Below the pieces are notes generated by a model. It saw nothing but the letters and a program-made list of their open reading frames with translations, made no database searches and had not been told where the DNA came from. DNA of 64,000 nucleotides from positions 1 through 64,000 of the forward strand of contig NZ_CABPST010000005.1 in assembly GCF_902459805.1 (NCBI RefSeq), in the 5' to 3' direction. Source of the stretch: Pandoraea bronchicola (GTDB taxonomy: Bacteria > Pseudomonadota > Gammaproteobacteria > Burkholderiales > Burkholderiaceae). The position numbers were made by a program, and so were the translations under genes. The stretch's first letter is position 1. Each line of letters begins with the position of its first letter. Below are positions 37,943 to 46,233 of this stretch, one piece after another.

Positions 37943-38361
37943 GGCGCGGCCCTCCCAGTGATACCGATGCGGCGAGCGATTTCGTTCACGCCTTCCGGCG
38001 CGAGTTGCACCCATCGGACTGAACCACGGCCCCGCAGCACCACCCAGCCACCGGACAGCGCCTCATCCGTCGGTCGCCAACCATCAGGGGCGCGGTAGAG
38101 CCATCCAGCGCGCTCTAGCCACTCGAACAGGTCGAAACGCCTCATGTGAAACTCGCGTGCAACGTCGGTCACTGGACGGCAACCAGCATACGGGTTAGCC
38201 GCCTCGCGTTTCGCCCTGAGCAGCGCCATCCGATTCGCCTCTCGATTGCGTGCGCTTTCAAATGCGCGCTGCACTCGGCGCTGCACTTCCGCCTCCGGCT
38301 CCCCGGCCCGCCGAAGGATTTCAGCAAACCGTTCTGCCTGCCGTTCAAGCTTTCTTTCCAT
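37939..38361 (-). CDS. KilAC/ANT-domain-like phage regulator
   Basis: 140 aa from the ATG at 38361 (AGGGA 10 bp upstream). The N-terminus is a charged helix. The C-terminal half, PVTDVAREFHMRRFDLFEWL then AGWLYRAPDGWRPTDEAL, has the order of the winged-helix KilAC/antirepressor domain of phage proteins. It is the first gene of the minus-strand operon that runs to 35881, directly downstream of the iteron cluster, so the iterons may also control this promoter. Confidence 0.65.
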   Translation of the reverse strand: MERKLERQAERFAEILRRAGEPEAEVQRRVQRAFESARNREANRMALLRAKREAANPYAGCRPVTDVAREFHMRRFDLFEWLERAGWLYRAPDGWRPTDEALSGGWVVLRGRGSVRWVQLAPEGVNEIARRIGITGRAAP

Positions 38362-38421
38362 TCGTATCAAATCCCTATATCGAAAATCAGGTTGCGGCCT
38401 CCCTTATTTCTAGGGAAACCG

Positions 38422-38656
38422 TGCGCCAATTGCGCCAATGCGCCAACACAGACATCAATGCCTTACGCTGCAAGGGTTTCGGCGTTGGCGCACGTTTCAA
38501 AATCAGCGCCAATGTTGGCGCATCAGCGCGGACAAGCCTGCGATCCTCTTTTCACATTGAAGAAGCGCCAACAATGCGCCAACGATGCGCCAACGCTGAA
38601 ACCGTTGCCCATTGAGGCTTTCATCAATAGTTGGCGCTATTGGCGCTGTTGGCGCA
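38422..38656. other. Iteron cluster, putative replication origin
   Basis: Twelve copies of WGCGCCAA in 235 bp. Direct: 38422, 38431, 38439, 38505, 38564, 38575, 38586. Inverted (TTGGCGCW): 38485, 38515, 38631, 38640, 38649. Three groups are spaced 8-9, 11 and 9 bp. The cluster lies between the primase-helicase 3' end and the KilAC operon. Satellites of the P4 type replicate from repeats recognised by their primase-helicase; the role here is inferred. Confidence 0.7.
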
Positions 38657-38729
38657 TGGTTTCTCGGATACGTGCGCGCGGAGTGGCCGAATGAGTCACC
38701 CCGAAGATCAGCATTACGACGGCGTCACG

Positions 38730-41531
38730 TCAATCGCCATCCTCATCCGGCGGGGCCTCACCCGCACGTGGGCGCATTCGATATCCGTCGCCGAGGTTGA
38801 CGCCCTTGAACTTCCCGATGTTGACCTTGTAAGAACGCCGCTTCTCGTTCCGATGCAACATGCCCGCTTCGTGCAACACCCTGCACGCGCGGAGCATGTC
38901 AAATCCGGCGACGACTTCGTTACGGAACGCGTGCTCACGCACATAGAACGTGACTTGATCGTCCTTGTACCTGCGGTAGCCCATTGCATCGCGCACATTC
39001 GGGTCTTGTGGGGCCGTCTCCGTGGATAGCAGAATGAAGCGACCGTACTCGTTCGACAGCAGCACGGCGTTCGCCTGTTCGATCAGACGTGCGTCGTCGC
39101 GGTCGCCGGTCCCGAACACGTCAAGCCAGCGTTTCCACACGCAGTCGATAGCCGCGCGAGCCTCGTCTACCGTCCACCCGGTCAGCCCCGCGTGCGAAGC
39201 GAGGACAGCGGCAGCGGACAGTATCGCGAACTTGCGCGTGGCGCGGCGCACGGGCGGAGCCGAACCGTCAGGCACCATCGCTGCCATACGTTCGCGCTCT
39301 CTGTTGATCGTCTCGCGGGCCTCTTCGCAGCGTGGCACCAACCACTCAACAAACGCCCGTCCGAGCGTGCCGTATCGCTCGTGTGATGCCGCTTCGACCG
39401 CGACGGCGAAGTCGCCCGCCGCCGCGAATTCGTGCAGGCAATCGAACGCGCGGTGAGCACCACCGTCGGCGGGCACGTCGAGCATACGGATTTCCTGCCC
39501 GCCCCTCGGCTGCACACCGCCCTCGCTCAAATACCGACTCATCCCAACTTCGCCGGTCGATAGGAACGTCGAGAGCCACGAGCGGGCCGCGACAGTGCCG
39601 CCGTCGCGTGCGCCCTGCGACTTGGACTGGCCGTTCAGCATCATGTAAAGCGCGGGACCGATACGGCTCGCATCGCCCGCACCAATCTCATCCAGATATA
39701 GCAGTCGATGGTTAGCAGCTTCGGCGTTCAGCGCGTGCCCCAGTTGCGTTCCGCTCCAACTTGTCTTTGTACGGACAGGATCACCCCACACGCTCGCGGC
39801 CGCGTCGGCGGTCGTTGTCTTGCCGCTCGACGTGTTCGCGAACAGGTGCAGACCGATGCCGTCCTTCTCGCCTGCAATCGGCAGCAGCGGCCCCGCCAGC
39901 GCACACGCAATGGCCGCCATCGGCAGAGCATTGCCGCGCGCGAGCCTGCCTACCGACGTGCGCCACTCATCGAGCGTGCCTCGCGCCGCATATGCCGTTG
40001 GATTGCTCAGTCTGCCGTCAAAGTGCATACGGCCATCTGGTTTGCCGACGATAGTTCCGTCTGGCATCACATACGCGCCACACTGCCAACCGGGCATGTT
40101 GATGATCTTGTAGTGCGTATCGCGGTTCCACGTTTGCAGCCAGTGGGCTAGGCGCTCTCGGGCAGCGCGACCCACCGCAACGGCCAGCCCGCCATTACGC
40201 AGACGCGCCCAACCCTCGCGCTCACCGACTTCGGCGCACGGCATAGATGCCGTGATGGCCTGATTGCTGCCAGGACGGTTCCAGCGCAGCACGCGCACCT
40301 GACGCCCGGAGTCGTCCACGCCGATACCGAGTATTTCGAGCGGGTCGCACAACCAGAGCGGCGCGGAATGTGCCAACTCGCCCGTTTCGGGATCGACCTT
40401 GACACCGACGAAGTACGTCCCGGATTGGCTCACCGATACATGCTCCACCGGCTCCCCGTTTGGCCCGTACCCGCCCTCGCGCTTGCCAACAGCGACAGTC
40501 GCCAAAGCGGCTTCAATCGAGGCCTTTACTGCGTCCGCGCCGCGCGCCGTGTGCAGATCGTTGAAGTCGGTTTGATCCGGCTGGCGGGTCTTCCCGAAGT
40601 CAGGCACCGCCAGCCTCGCGCCAACCGCTTGCGTGGCCTTTACGGCCGTTTCGTGCGCCTCGCCGGTCGCCTTATCAAGGTCCGCCAGCAGCACCAGCGA
40701 AGCATCCGGGTAGCGCTCGCGCATCGCCTTCGCTGTCGCCGCCATCTGCCCCACCGACAGCGCGGCGATGGCGGGATAGCCGCTGCACTGGCTGACGGAC
40801 AGCGCCGTTGCCACGCCCTCGGCTATCAGCAACACATCAAGCGTGTCAGGCATCGCCTGTGCGGCCCAGTAGCCGCCAGTCTTCACGCCGCCAGCCAGCG
40901 CGCTCTTGCGCCCGTCACCGTCGATCACCTCCAGCGAGGACAGCTTGCCGTCCACCGTGATCGGCGCAACCAAGGTGGAGCCCTCCAGCGGCTCGACGCC
41001 GCGCTTGGGCCGATACCCGATCAGCTTCACCAGCCTGCTCACATCGATTTCGCGCAGCGTGTCCACTGGCTGGACCCCCTTGCGCGTCAGATACGGATGG
41101 CCACCGCCGACGGGCGTCGCCTTGCCCCACACAGCGGCCGCCAGCGCTGCCGCATTGCGGGCCTTCGCCTCTCGCTCATTGGCTTCCTTTGCCGCACTCC
41201 GCTCACGTTCGGCACGGCGGCGATCTTGCTCGACGGGATCCACAGTTACCGCGCTCGTATCGCGCGCGTCGAAGCCGTACTGCTGTGCGATATGGAATAG
41301 GGTCCCGACATGGACGGCCAGCATCCTCTGCGCGGATTTCCACGTGCTGCGGGCCTCGGCTTCCTTGTAGCGCGGATCGCCACGACTCCACTCGGCGAAG
41401 ACATCGAAACCTGCTGCGCCGAGACCATCGTACAGTCCTGCGGCCACCTTTACCCACTCGTCGTGTGGCAAATCCGCGGGGATACAGGCTAGCGCGGCAC
41501 GGATGCGCCCCTCCCTAGTCTGCACACTCAT
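38730..41531 (-). CDS. P4-like primase-helicase (PriCT-2, Toprim, SF3/DUF927-type)
   Basis: 933 aa. Domains in order: PriCT-2-like (about 5-85, DLPHDEWVKVAAGLYDG), a charged linker, a Toprim core (about 233-310; Glu238 in IAEG, Asp284 and Asp286 in LADLD), then the DUF927 helicase part with Walker A ANTSSGKTT (565-573) and Walker B LLYLDEIG (about 609-616). The zinc finger of full P4 alpha primase is not visible. It should start replication of the excised element at the iterons. The start ATG overlaps the stop of the preceding gene (ATGA). Confidence 0.88.
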   Translation of the reverse strand: MSVQTREGRIRAALACIPADLPHDEWVKVAAGLYDGLGAAGFDVFAEWSRGDPRYKEAEARSTWKSAQRMLAVHVGTLFHIAQQYGFDARDTSAVTVDPVEQDRRRAERERSAAKEANEREAKARNAAALAAAVWGKATPVGGGHPYLTRKGVQPVDTLREIDVSRLVKLIGYRPKRGVEPLEGSTLVAPITVDGKLSSLEVIDGDGRKSALAGGVKTGGYWAAQAMPDTLDVLLIAEGVATALSVSQCSGYPAIAALSVGQMAATAKAMRERYPDASLVLLADLDKATGEAHETAVKATQAVGARLAVPDFGKTRQPDQTDFNDLHTARGADAVKASIEAALATVAVGKREGGYGPNGEPVEHVSVSQSGTYFVGVKVDPETGELAHSAPLWLCDPLEILGIGVDDSGRQVRVLRWNRPGSNQAITASMPCAEVGEREGWARLRNGGLAVAVGRAARERLAHWLQTWNRDTHYKIINMPGWQCGAYVMPDGTIVGKPDGRMHFDGRLSNPTAYAARGTLDEWRTSVGRLARGNALPMAAIACALAGPLLPIAGEKDGIGLHLFANTSSGKTTTADAAASVWGDPVRTKTSWSGTQLGHALNAEAANHRLLYLDEIGAGDASRIGPALYMMLNGQSKSQGARDGGTVAARSWLSTFLSTGEVGMSRYLSEGGVQPRGGQEIRMLDVPADGGAHRAFDCLHEFAAAGDFAVAVEAASHERYGTLGRAFVEWLVPRCEEARETINRERERMAAMVPDGSAPPVRRATRKFAILSAAAVLASHAGLTGWTVDEARAAIDCVWKRWLDVFGTGDRDDARLIEQANAVLLSNEYGRFILLSTETAPQDPNVRDAMGYRRYKDDQVTFYVREHAFRNEVVAGFDMLRACRVLHEAGMLHRNEKRRSYKVNIGKFKGVNLGDGYRMRPRAGEAPPDEDGD

Positions 41532-41836
41532 GCGTTGCCTCGTACGGATTGTTCATCATCAGAAAGATGCCGAGATTCACCGCGCACGTGCTGGCTCAGC
41601 GATTCGAGTCGGTCTCCGAGCAGCGCTGCTGCTGCCCCCGCAAGGGCCAGCAAATAGTCCGCATCGATATTCTCGATGCCTGCGGGTTCGCCCAATTCAC
41701 GCCGAACCGACGCCGCGCGCGCGACGCAAATCACCGCAGCAGCGCCGCGTGCAACGCTATGCGCATGTTCCAGCACATCAGCCACGGGCGGGGGCAGTTC
41801 GCTCGCACCAAATTGTAGGATCAGCGACTCACGCAT
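41528..41836 (-). CDS. Hypothetical protein coupled to the primase
   Basis: 102 aa, Ala/Leu-rich, predicted helical (PVADVLEHAHSVARGAAAVI and YLLALAGAAAALLGDRLESL). No family is recognised. It overlaps the primase start by 4 bp and the preceding small gene by 8 bp, so it belongs to the replication operon. Confidence 0.55.
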   Translation of the reverse strand: MRESLILQFGASELPPPVADVLEHAHSVARGAAAVICVARAASVRRELGEPAGIENIDADYLLALAGAAAALLGDRLESLSQHVRGESRHLSDDEQSVRGNA

Positions 41837-41999
41837 GACGCACCTCCGCGCGGGCGATTTCGGCCAGTCGGCGCAGAGCGTCGCCGGTCACGTCGAGCGC
41901 CTCGCGGTCGGACGGCGCAAGTGCGGCGGCGCGCAGGGCGTCAGCGATAAGGGCAGGGATAGAAAGCGTTTGCTCAGGACGAGCGAGGGCTTGGCGCAT
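41829..41999 (-). CDS. Small hypothetical protein, first gene of replication operon
   Basis: 56 aa from the ATG at 41999, which has the strong site GGAGG about 8 bp upstream. Sequence: SIPALIADALRAAALAPSDR followed by a helix. It overlaps the next gene by 8 bp. The upstream continuation of the frame (to 42335) is probably a leader and not coding. Confidence 0.55.
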   Translation of the reverse strand: MRQALARPEQTLSIPALIADALRAAALAPSDREALDVTGDALRRLAEIARAEVRHA

Positions 42000-42331
42000 G
42001 ATGCGGCCTCCACGGACGGGTTGGATCGCCCGGCTTCCGCTCTCAAACGGGGTGGCCGGGCGCATGGCAGGGTTGAGAGACCGGCGTCCGTGGGAACCGG
42101 CGTGCGCGAACGCACCCCCACCAAGGCCCGACCATTGAAGGCTCAAGGTGTACGGACGTAAAAAAACCGCACGGCGGCGGTTGTCCGCCACGGAACATTT
42201 CCGGCTCTCACCCCGGGTGCCTATTGTCTCCGGCACGGCCAAAGTATACGTCATAGCTGAACGGACGCAACCCCTTTCAGCATCGCACTCCGCGATGGCA
42301 AACGCGCGAAAAACTGCAAATGTAACGATAT
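42000..42331 (-). promoter_or_regulatory. Leader region between AlpA-like gene and replication operon
   Basis: About 330 bp without a supported gene. Two frames remain open for long stretches on the minus strand, and ACGCCGGT is repeated. A terminator sits at 42160-42182. In P4 the corresponding segment encodes an immunity RNA that stops transcription into the replication gene; a similar role here is inference. Confidence 0.4.
42160..42182 (-). terminator. Intrinsic terminator behind the AlpA-like gene
   Basis: On the minus strand AACCGC, loop CGCCGT, GCGGTT, followed by a run of seven T (the A-run at 42160-42166). It lies 150 bp downstream of the AlpA-like gene and 161 bp upstream of the replication operon. 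Confidence 0.6.
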
Positions 42332-42559
42332 TCACGCGGCACCCCTCAGTGCCGTGCGCAGTTCACCGACGTTCCAGCGAGTCGAATGACCAAGCTTCTT
42401 CGGTTGGGGGATGAGCCCCGACGCAGCACGTCGCCACACGGTCGAGACAGAACACCCATAAAGCCCAGCGACGGCGCGCACATTAACGTATGCGGAGCCG
42501 GGTAAGGTGTCAAATGAGGCGAGCGCCTTCGGGAGTGGAGCGCTTGCAAGTAGAGACAT
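42332..42559 (-). CDS. AlpA-family HTH regulator
   Basis: 75 aa. The winged-helix/MerR-like core is VNVRAVAGLYGCSVSTVWRR followed by GLIPQPKKLGHSTRWNVGEL, typical of AlpA/excisionase-like proteins that sit near integrases of P4-like elements. Expected role: control of integrase or excision. ATG at 42559. Confidence 0.8.
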   Translation of the reverse strand: MSLLASAPLPKALASFDTLPGSAYVNVRAVAGLYGCSVSTVWRRAASGLIPQPKKLGHSTRWNVGELRTALRGAA

Positions 42560-42704
42560 TGGAGATTCGTTCCTAGTATGGCGCGATAGCGCCCGACGTG
42601 AATCGCGCCGACCTGAGTCAGGATGAGACGGGCGAAGCGAATACTAGGAAACGGAACACTGGAAGGCTGCCTGCTGGCAAAACAAGTTGCTAGCTGGCAA
42701 ACAA

Positions 42705-43409
42705 CTATCGCCTCAGGAGATTGATTCCTGCGCGGATATTTGCTCGCAAGTTGGACTTACTCACCCCGTGGGTGTTTGCGTCCTCCAAACACGACAGCAA
42801 GTCTTCGACTTCCTCCGCGATCTTGCTGCCATTCGGCTTATCACCTCTCTTGTAGTTGCTGAACTTCTCGGCAAGAACGAGAGCCAGCGCCGCGATTTGC
42901 CTTTGAAGCGTGGCACGCTCCCCTTCCCCCAAAGTATCAAGTGACCGTGCCAATGCTTCGTTCCGCAAGCGCTTCATTTCGGCACTTGACACGAATAGGT
43001 GTTTCTTCTCTGTGAACGCCATTTGTGCGTAGATTTCCGGCGTCACCTGGTCATACGAGAACCACTCGCCCGCGTAGTCAGGCAGCGGCCCAAGTGGCAT
43101 GACGAACGAAGTTATGCGAACCCCGCCGGTAGATTCGAGGCGGGCCACATCCTCCTTGTGAAGAACCACCCTATCTGAGGGTGAAAACCATAGGGCAACG
43201 GCTTCAAGGTCTGGGCGTTGCACCAATTGTGGCGAGAACTTCCCCCACGAATACAAACCCTCGTTCAAAACCGGCGCGGACAGGTCTGCGCGTCCGGTCG
43301 CACCTAAGTGCAATAGATCGTCCTCAGTTAGATTCAACGTCGCCGCCGCGTCCGATAGACGGTAGTGCTCTCGCTCAATCGGTATGACCGTGCCTTGGGT
43401 TGCCAACAA
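42705..43409 (-). CDS. Hypothetical element protein next to integrase
   Basis: 234 aa from a TTG at 43409 (AGGAGA 7 bp upstream). The start IPIEREHYRLSDAAATLNLTEDDLLHLG resembles the DNA-binding N-terminus of small excisionase/MerR-type proteins, followed by a helical C-terminus (LQRQIAALALVLAEKFSNYK). No family is named. It lies 16 bp from the integrase stop and is probably co-transcribed with it. Confidence 0.6.
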   Translation of the reverse strand: MLATQGTVIPIEREHYRLSDAAATLNLTEDDLLHLGATGRADLSAPVLNEGLYSWGKFSPQLVQRPDLEAVALWFSPSDRVVLHKEDVARLESTGGVRITSFVMPLGPLPDYAGEWFSYDQVTPEIYAQMAFTEKKHLFVSSAEMKRLRNEALARSLDTLGEGERATLQRQIAALALVLAEKFSNYKRGDKPNGSKIAEEVEDLLSCLEDANTHGVSKSNLRANIRAGINLLRR

Positions 43410-43425
43410 AATCTTCTCCTAACGC

Positions 43426-44661
43426 TTAAGCGGACTCGCGAAGCGGAATCACTTTGCATTGCACATTGAGCATCTGCGCCTCAAGAAACTCCGCCCACAA
43501 CTGGAGCGCCGCTCTACGCTCACTCCAGTACGTGTATTGATCATAGATGCCCTCAACGCCCGCCAACCTATGATTCAGGCACATTTCGGAGATGTCACGC
43601 GGCACACCTAACTTTCGCATGTGGCTTTTCATAGTGCTGCGGAGATCGTGAGGCGTAAATCGCCGGATCTTGGGTTCGTGGCTTTTGATCCAGTAGTCGA
43701 TCGCCTCGCGTATCGCATCCTTCGATACATGCGTGTCCCCTTCATGCCGGTCGAGCCGGTTACTCAGCCGCGCTGGCAGCACGTAATCGGAGGCACCCGC
43801 GAGTACGAGCAGCCGCTCGAACCATTCGATGACTATGGGCGCAAGCGGTATGTCCATCGACGGTCCTGTCTTACTCTCTGGAATATGCCATCTCGCTTCC
43901 TCGAAATGAAGGTCCGACCGGAGCGCCGTGTAAAGCTCGCCGATCCGTACTCCCGTCGCGAGCGCAATACGCACGGCGTAAAGGTTCACATCGCGCATCT
44001 TCGCATTCATCAGGACCTGGAGTTCTGAGTCAGTCAGCATCAGCCGTTTTCGTACTTCCGGCCGTTTACCGATGATCGCGTCGAGTTGAATGCCCGCACA
44101 TGGATTGGAATGAATCAGCTTCTTGCCAGCAGCATGTTTGAAAATCCCCCGTAGAACGCACCACAGGGTAAAAGTTTCCACCCAACCAAGTTTGTGCCGT
44201 TCAATCTCCGCGACGATATCGGCTGGCCCGACAGACTGAACAGACATGGCACCGATGCCATTCTCGACCCGCTTCAGATTGCGTCCATAGCCGCTTTGAG
44301 TGCTTGCTGCGAACGTCACAAGCACCTTCTCGCGATAGTCTGTGATGAGTTGACGGACAGTCCAGTCTTTGCGCGCCTTAGCCTTCCGAACCTCATCAGC
44401 GGGATTTACGCCATCGGCGAGAGCGACGCGACGTTTCGCTGCCGCTGCGCGCGCCGCAGTCAGCTTCAGGTCTGGGTAACGCCCCAACGTTACTTCTTGG
44501 CGGCGGCCACCGTGGCGAAACCGCAGAATCCAAGATGCAGCCCCCGCGGCAGACAGAGTGAATGTCAGTCCTCCCCCGTCCGACTTCGCTATGGGCTTTC
44601 CCTCTCGTACCCACTTGCGCAACTGCACATCTTCGAGCAGATTAGATTCCCGTTTTGCCAT
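43426..44661 (-). CDS. int: Tyrosine recombinase/integrase, P4 type
   Basis: 411 aa. Arm-binding DUF4102-like N-terminus (about 1-90, with VTLGRYPDLKLTAARAAAAK), core-binding domain (about 100-185), catalytic domain. Active-site residues: Arg239 in GVRIGELYTA, His338-x-x-Arg341 in PHDLRST, His364 in NHRL, and Tyr373 or Tyr376 in IYDQYTY. It should integrate the element into rng and excise it with a helper. It starts 182 bp inside attR and reads away from it. Confidence 0.95.
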   Translation of the reverse strand: MAKRESNLLEDVQLRKWVREGKPIAKSDGGGLTFTLSAAGAASWILRFRHGGRRQEVTLGRYPDLKLTAARAAAAKRRVALADGVNPADEVRKAKARKDWTVRQLITDYREKVLVTFAASTQSGYGRNLKRVENGIGAMSVQSVGPADIVAEIERHKLGWVETFTLWCVLRGIFKHAAGKKLIHSNPCAGIQLDAIIGKRPEVRKRLMLTDSELQVLMNAKMRDVNLYAVRIALATGVRIGELYTALRSDLHFEEARWHIPESKTGPSMDIPLAPIVIEWFERLLVLAGASDYVLPARLSNRLDRHEGDTHVSKDAIREAIDYWIKSHEPKIRRFTPHDLRSTMKSHMRKLGVPRDISEMCLNHRLAGVEGIYDQYTYWSERRAALQLWAEFLEAQMLNVQCKVIPLRESA

Positions 44662-44682
44662 GCCGATGAGCCTCGTCTATCC

Positions 44683-44720
44683 GGGTAGCTGACTACCTTA
44701 GTAGCTACCCATTTCAGGTG
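44683..44720. other. Right arm-type sites upstream of integrase
   Basis: GGGTAGCT at 44683 and AGCTACCC at 44703 form an inverted pair. The second copy begins GTAGCTACCC ATTTCAGG at 44701, followed by GCACGCGT, the same layout as near 27842. It overlaps the integrase promoter region. Confidence 0.5.
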
Positions 44721-44839
44721 CGCTTGCACGCGTCAGGATGATACGAGATGAAGCATCGAAAAGGTAGATCCTCTTATCCACAAAGGTGTTTTGTGAGAGG
44801 TGTGGCAAAGGATGATATCGTTCGAGACGTAGACCAACA

Positions 44840-44863
44840 CAATACGACATTATTCTGATGTAA
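44840..44863 (+). repeat. attR: displaced copy of the rng 3' end
   Basis: 24 bp encoding Q-Y-D-I-I-L-M-stop (TAA) like attL but with three third-position changes. Host DNA with the cation transporter gene follows directly. Confidence 0.85.
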
Positions 44864-44892
44864 CGCATCCCAAACACTCGCGCCCCGACGTC

Positions 44893-46176
44893 ATGCCTTA
44901 CTCGAATTACGACAATCTGGCGGCATCGAGCGAGGCGCTCGACAAGCACGCCGTCGCACGCCACTCGACCTGGGTCAGTATCTGGGTCAATGTCGCGCTC
45001 ACGACGGCGCAGATCGCCATCGGCATCTTTGCCCGCTCGCAGGCATTGATTGCCGACGGGATTCACTCGCTCTCGGACATCGTCTCCGATTTCGTCGTGC
45101 TGGCCGCCGCACGCGGCAGCGCCCGCGCGCCGGACGCCGATCACCCCTACGGTCACAGCCGCTACGAAAACGCGGCGTCGCTGTTTCTGGGTGTCATTCT
45201 CGCGGCAGTGGGCGCTGGCATGTTATGGCGCGGCATCGACCGGCTGCTGCATCCGGAAGATATCCCGGAAGTCCACGTCGTTGCGCTCGTGGTCGCCGTC
45301 ATCGTACTGTTGAGCAAGGAAGGGCTCTTTCGCTACATGCTGCGCGCGGCCCAGCGCGTGCGCTCCGCCATGCTCGTTGCCAACGCCTGGCATGCCCGCT
45401 CCGACGCGCTGTCGTCGCTCGTCGTCGCGTGCGGCATTCTTGGCAATCTGGCGGGCTATCGCATTCTCGACCCGCTTGCCGCGGCTCTCGTGGGCCTGAT
45501 GATTGGCCGCACCGGGTGGAAGTTCGGCTGGAATGCGTTGCAGGACCTCATCGATCGCGGCGTGGACGACGCCACGACCGTCACCATTCGCGAGCGCTTG
45601 CTGGCGACCCCCGGCGTGCGCACCATCGACATGCTGCGCACACGGCGCATGGGCGACGAGATCGTCGTCGACGTGCACATCCTCGTCGACGCACGGCTGT
45701 CGGTCTCCGAAGGGCACTACATCGCCGAGCAGGCCCGCACGGCGGTCATGCGTGAGCCGCAGATTCTCGACGTGCTCGTACACGTCGACCCGGAGAGCGA
45801 CACCAAGGGAACCGCGTTACAGCAGTGGCCGGCGCGCGCGGCCGTCGTCGGCGCCGCCGAAGGCCTGTGCCGGACGAACGCGCTGGCGCTGCACGACGTC
45901 AAACTGCATTACCTGAACAATCGATTGGAGGCCGAGGTCATCGTCGAAGGTCTGCATGAAACTGCATCCCCGGATGCGCAAGCCGTTGGCGGGCATGGCG
46001 GTATGGAGCCGGCATCGCAGACCGTGGCCGACGCCCTTGCCGCGCGCTTTGGGCTGCGATACGTCCGGGTGCTGCGAGTGACGGGGGAGACGTCGGCGAT
46101 GTCAGGCGCGCACAGCGACGACGACAGTGTCGCCGCTGCGCCCGCGCAAACGACGGCCGCCGGTCCCGCCGACTGA
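44893..46176 (+). CDS. Cation diffusion facilitator family transporter
   Basis: 427 aa. Six hydrophobic helices lie in the first 215 residues, with metal-binding HSLSD in TM2 (ADGIHSLSDIVSDF) and HARSDALSS in TM5, then a C-terminal cytoplasmic domain. The last 80 residues are an extra tail rich in Ala. The family exports Zn, Co, Fe or Mn in exchange for protons; the metal is not predictable. Without the element it would start 29 bp after rng, so the insertion separates it from an operon partner. Confidence 0.92.
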   Translation: MPYSNYDNLAASSEALDKHAVARHSTWVSIWVNVALTTAQIAIGIFARSQALIADGIHSLSDIVSDFVVLAAARGSARAPDADHPYGHSRYENAASLFLGVILAAVGAGMLWRGIDRLLHPEDIPEVHVVALVVAVIVLLSKEGLFRYMLRAAQRVRSAMLVANAWHARSDALSSLVVACGILGNLAGYRILDPLAAALVGLMIGRTGWKFGWNALQDLIDRGVDDATTVTIRERLLATPGVRTIDMLRTRRMGDEIVVDVHILVDARLSVSEGHYIAEQARTAVMREPQILDVLVHVDPESDTKGTALQQWPARAAVVGAAEGLCRTNALALHDVKLHYLNNRLEAEVIVEGLHETASPDAQAVGGHGGMEPASQTVADALAARFGLRYVRVLRVTGETSAMSGAHSDDDSVAAAPAQTTAAGPAD

Positions 46177-46233
46177 CGGCAGGGCCACGGCGGCCGGAGA
46201 CAACCGGTACGGAGCGGTGCCCCGTGCGCGCGA

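Larger units (their letters stand above)
27749..44863. mobile_element. Integrated element in the 3' end of rng (P4-like satellite or ICE-like), about 17.1 kb
   Basis: Bounded by 24-bp direct repeats of the rng 3' end. A tyrosine integrase lies next to the right end and reads inward. The right half has an AlpA-like regulator, a PriCT/Toprim/helicase replication protein and an iteron cluster; the middle has phage-like small genes; the left half is AT-richer cargo. No conjugation genes, major capsid or terminase large subunit are present. It therefore looks like a satellite or mobilisable island and not a complete phage or self-transmissible ICE. Confidence 0.88.

Noticed and set aside
38422-38656. 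CRISPR array
   Set aside because: The units are only 8 bp, occur in both orientations and have irregular spacing; no cas genes.
38146-38694. 182-codon plus-strand frame through the iteron cluster
   Set aside because: It overlaps the KilAC-like gene and the repeats; no start signal or domain.
41829-42335. Long extension (168 codons) of the small 56-aa gene
   Set aside because: Upstream part crosses a terminator and lacks homology, while ATG 41999 has a GGAGG site.
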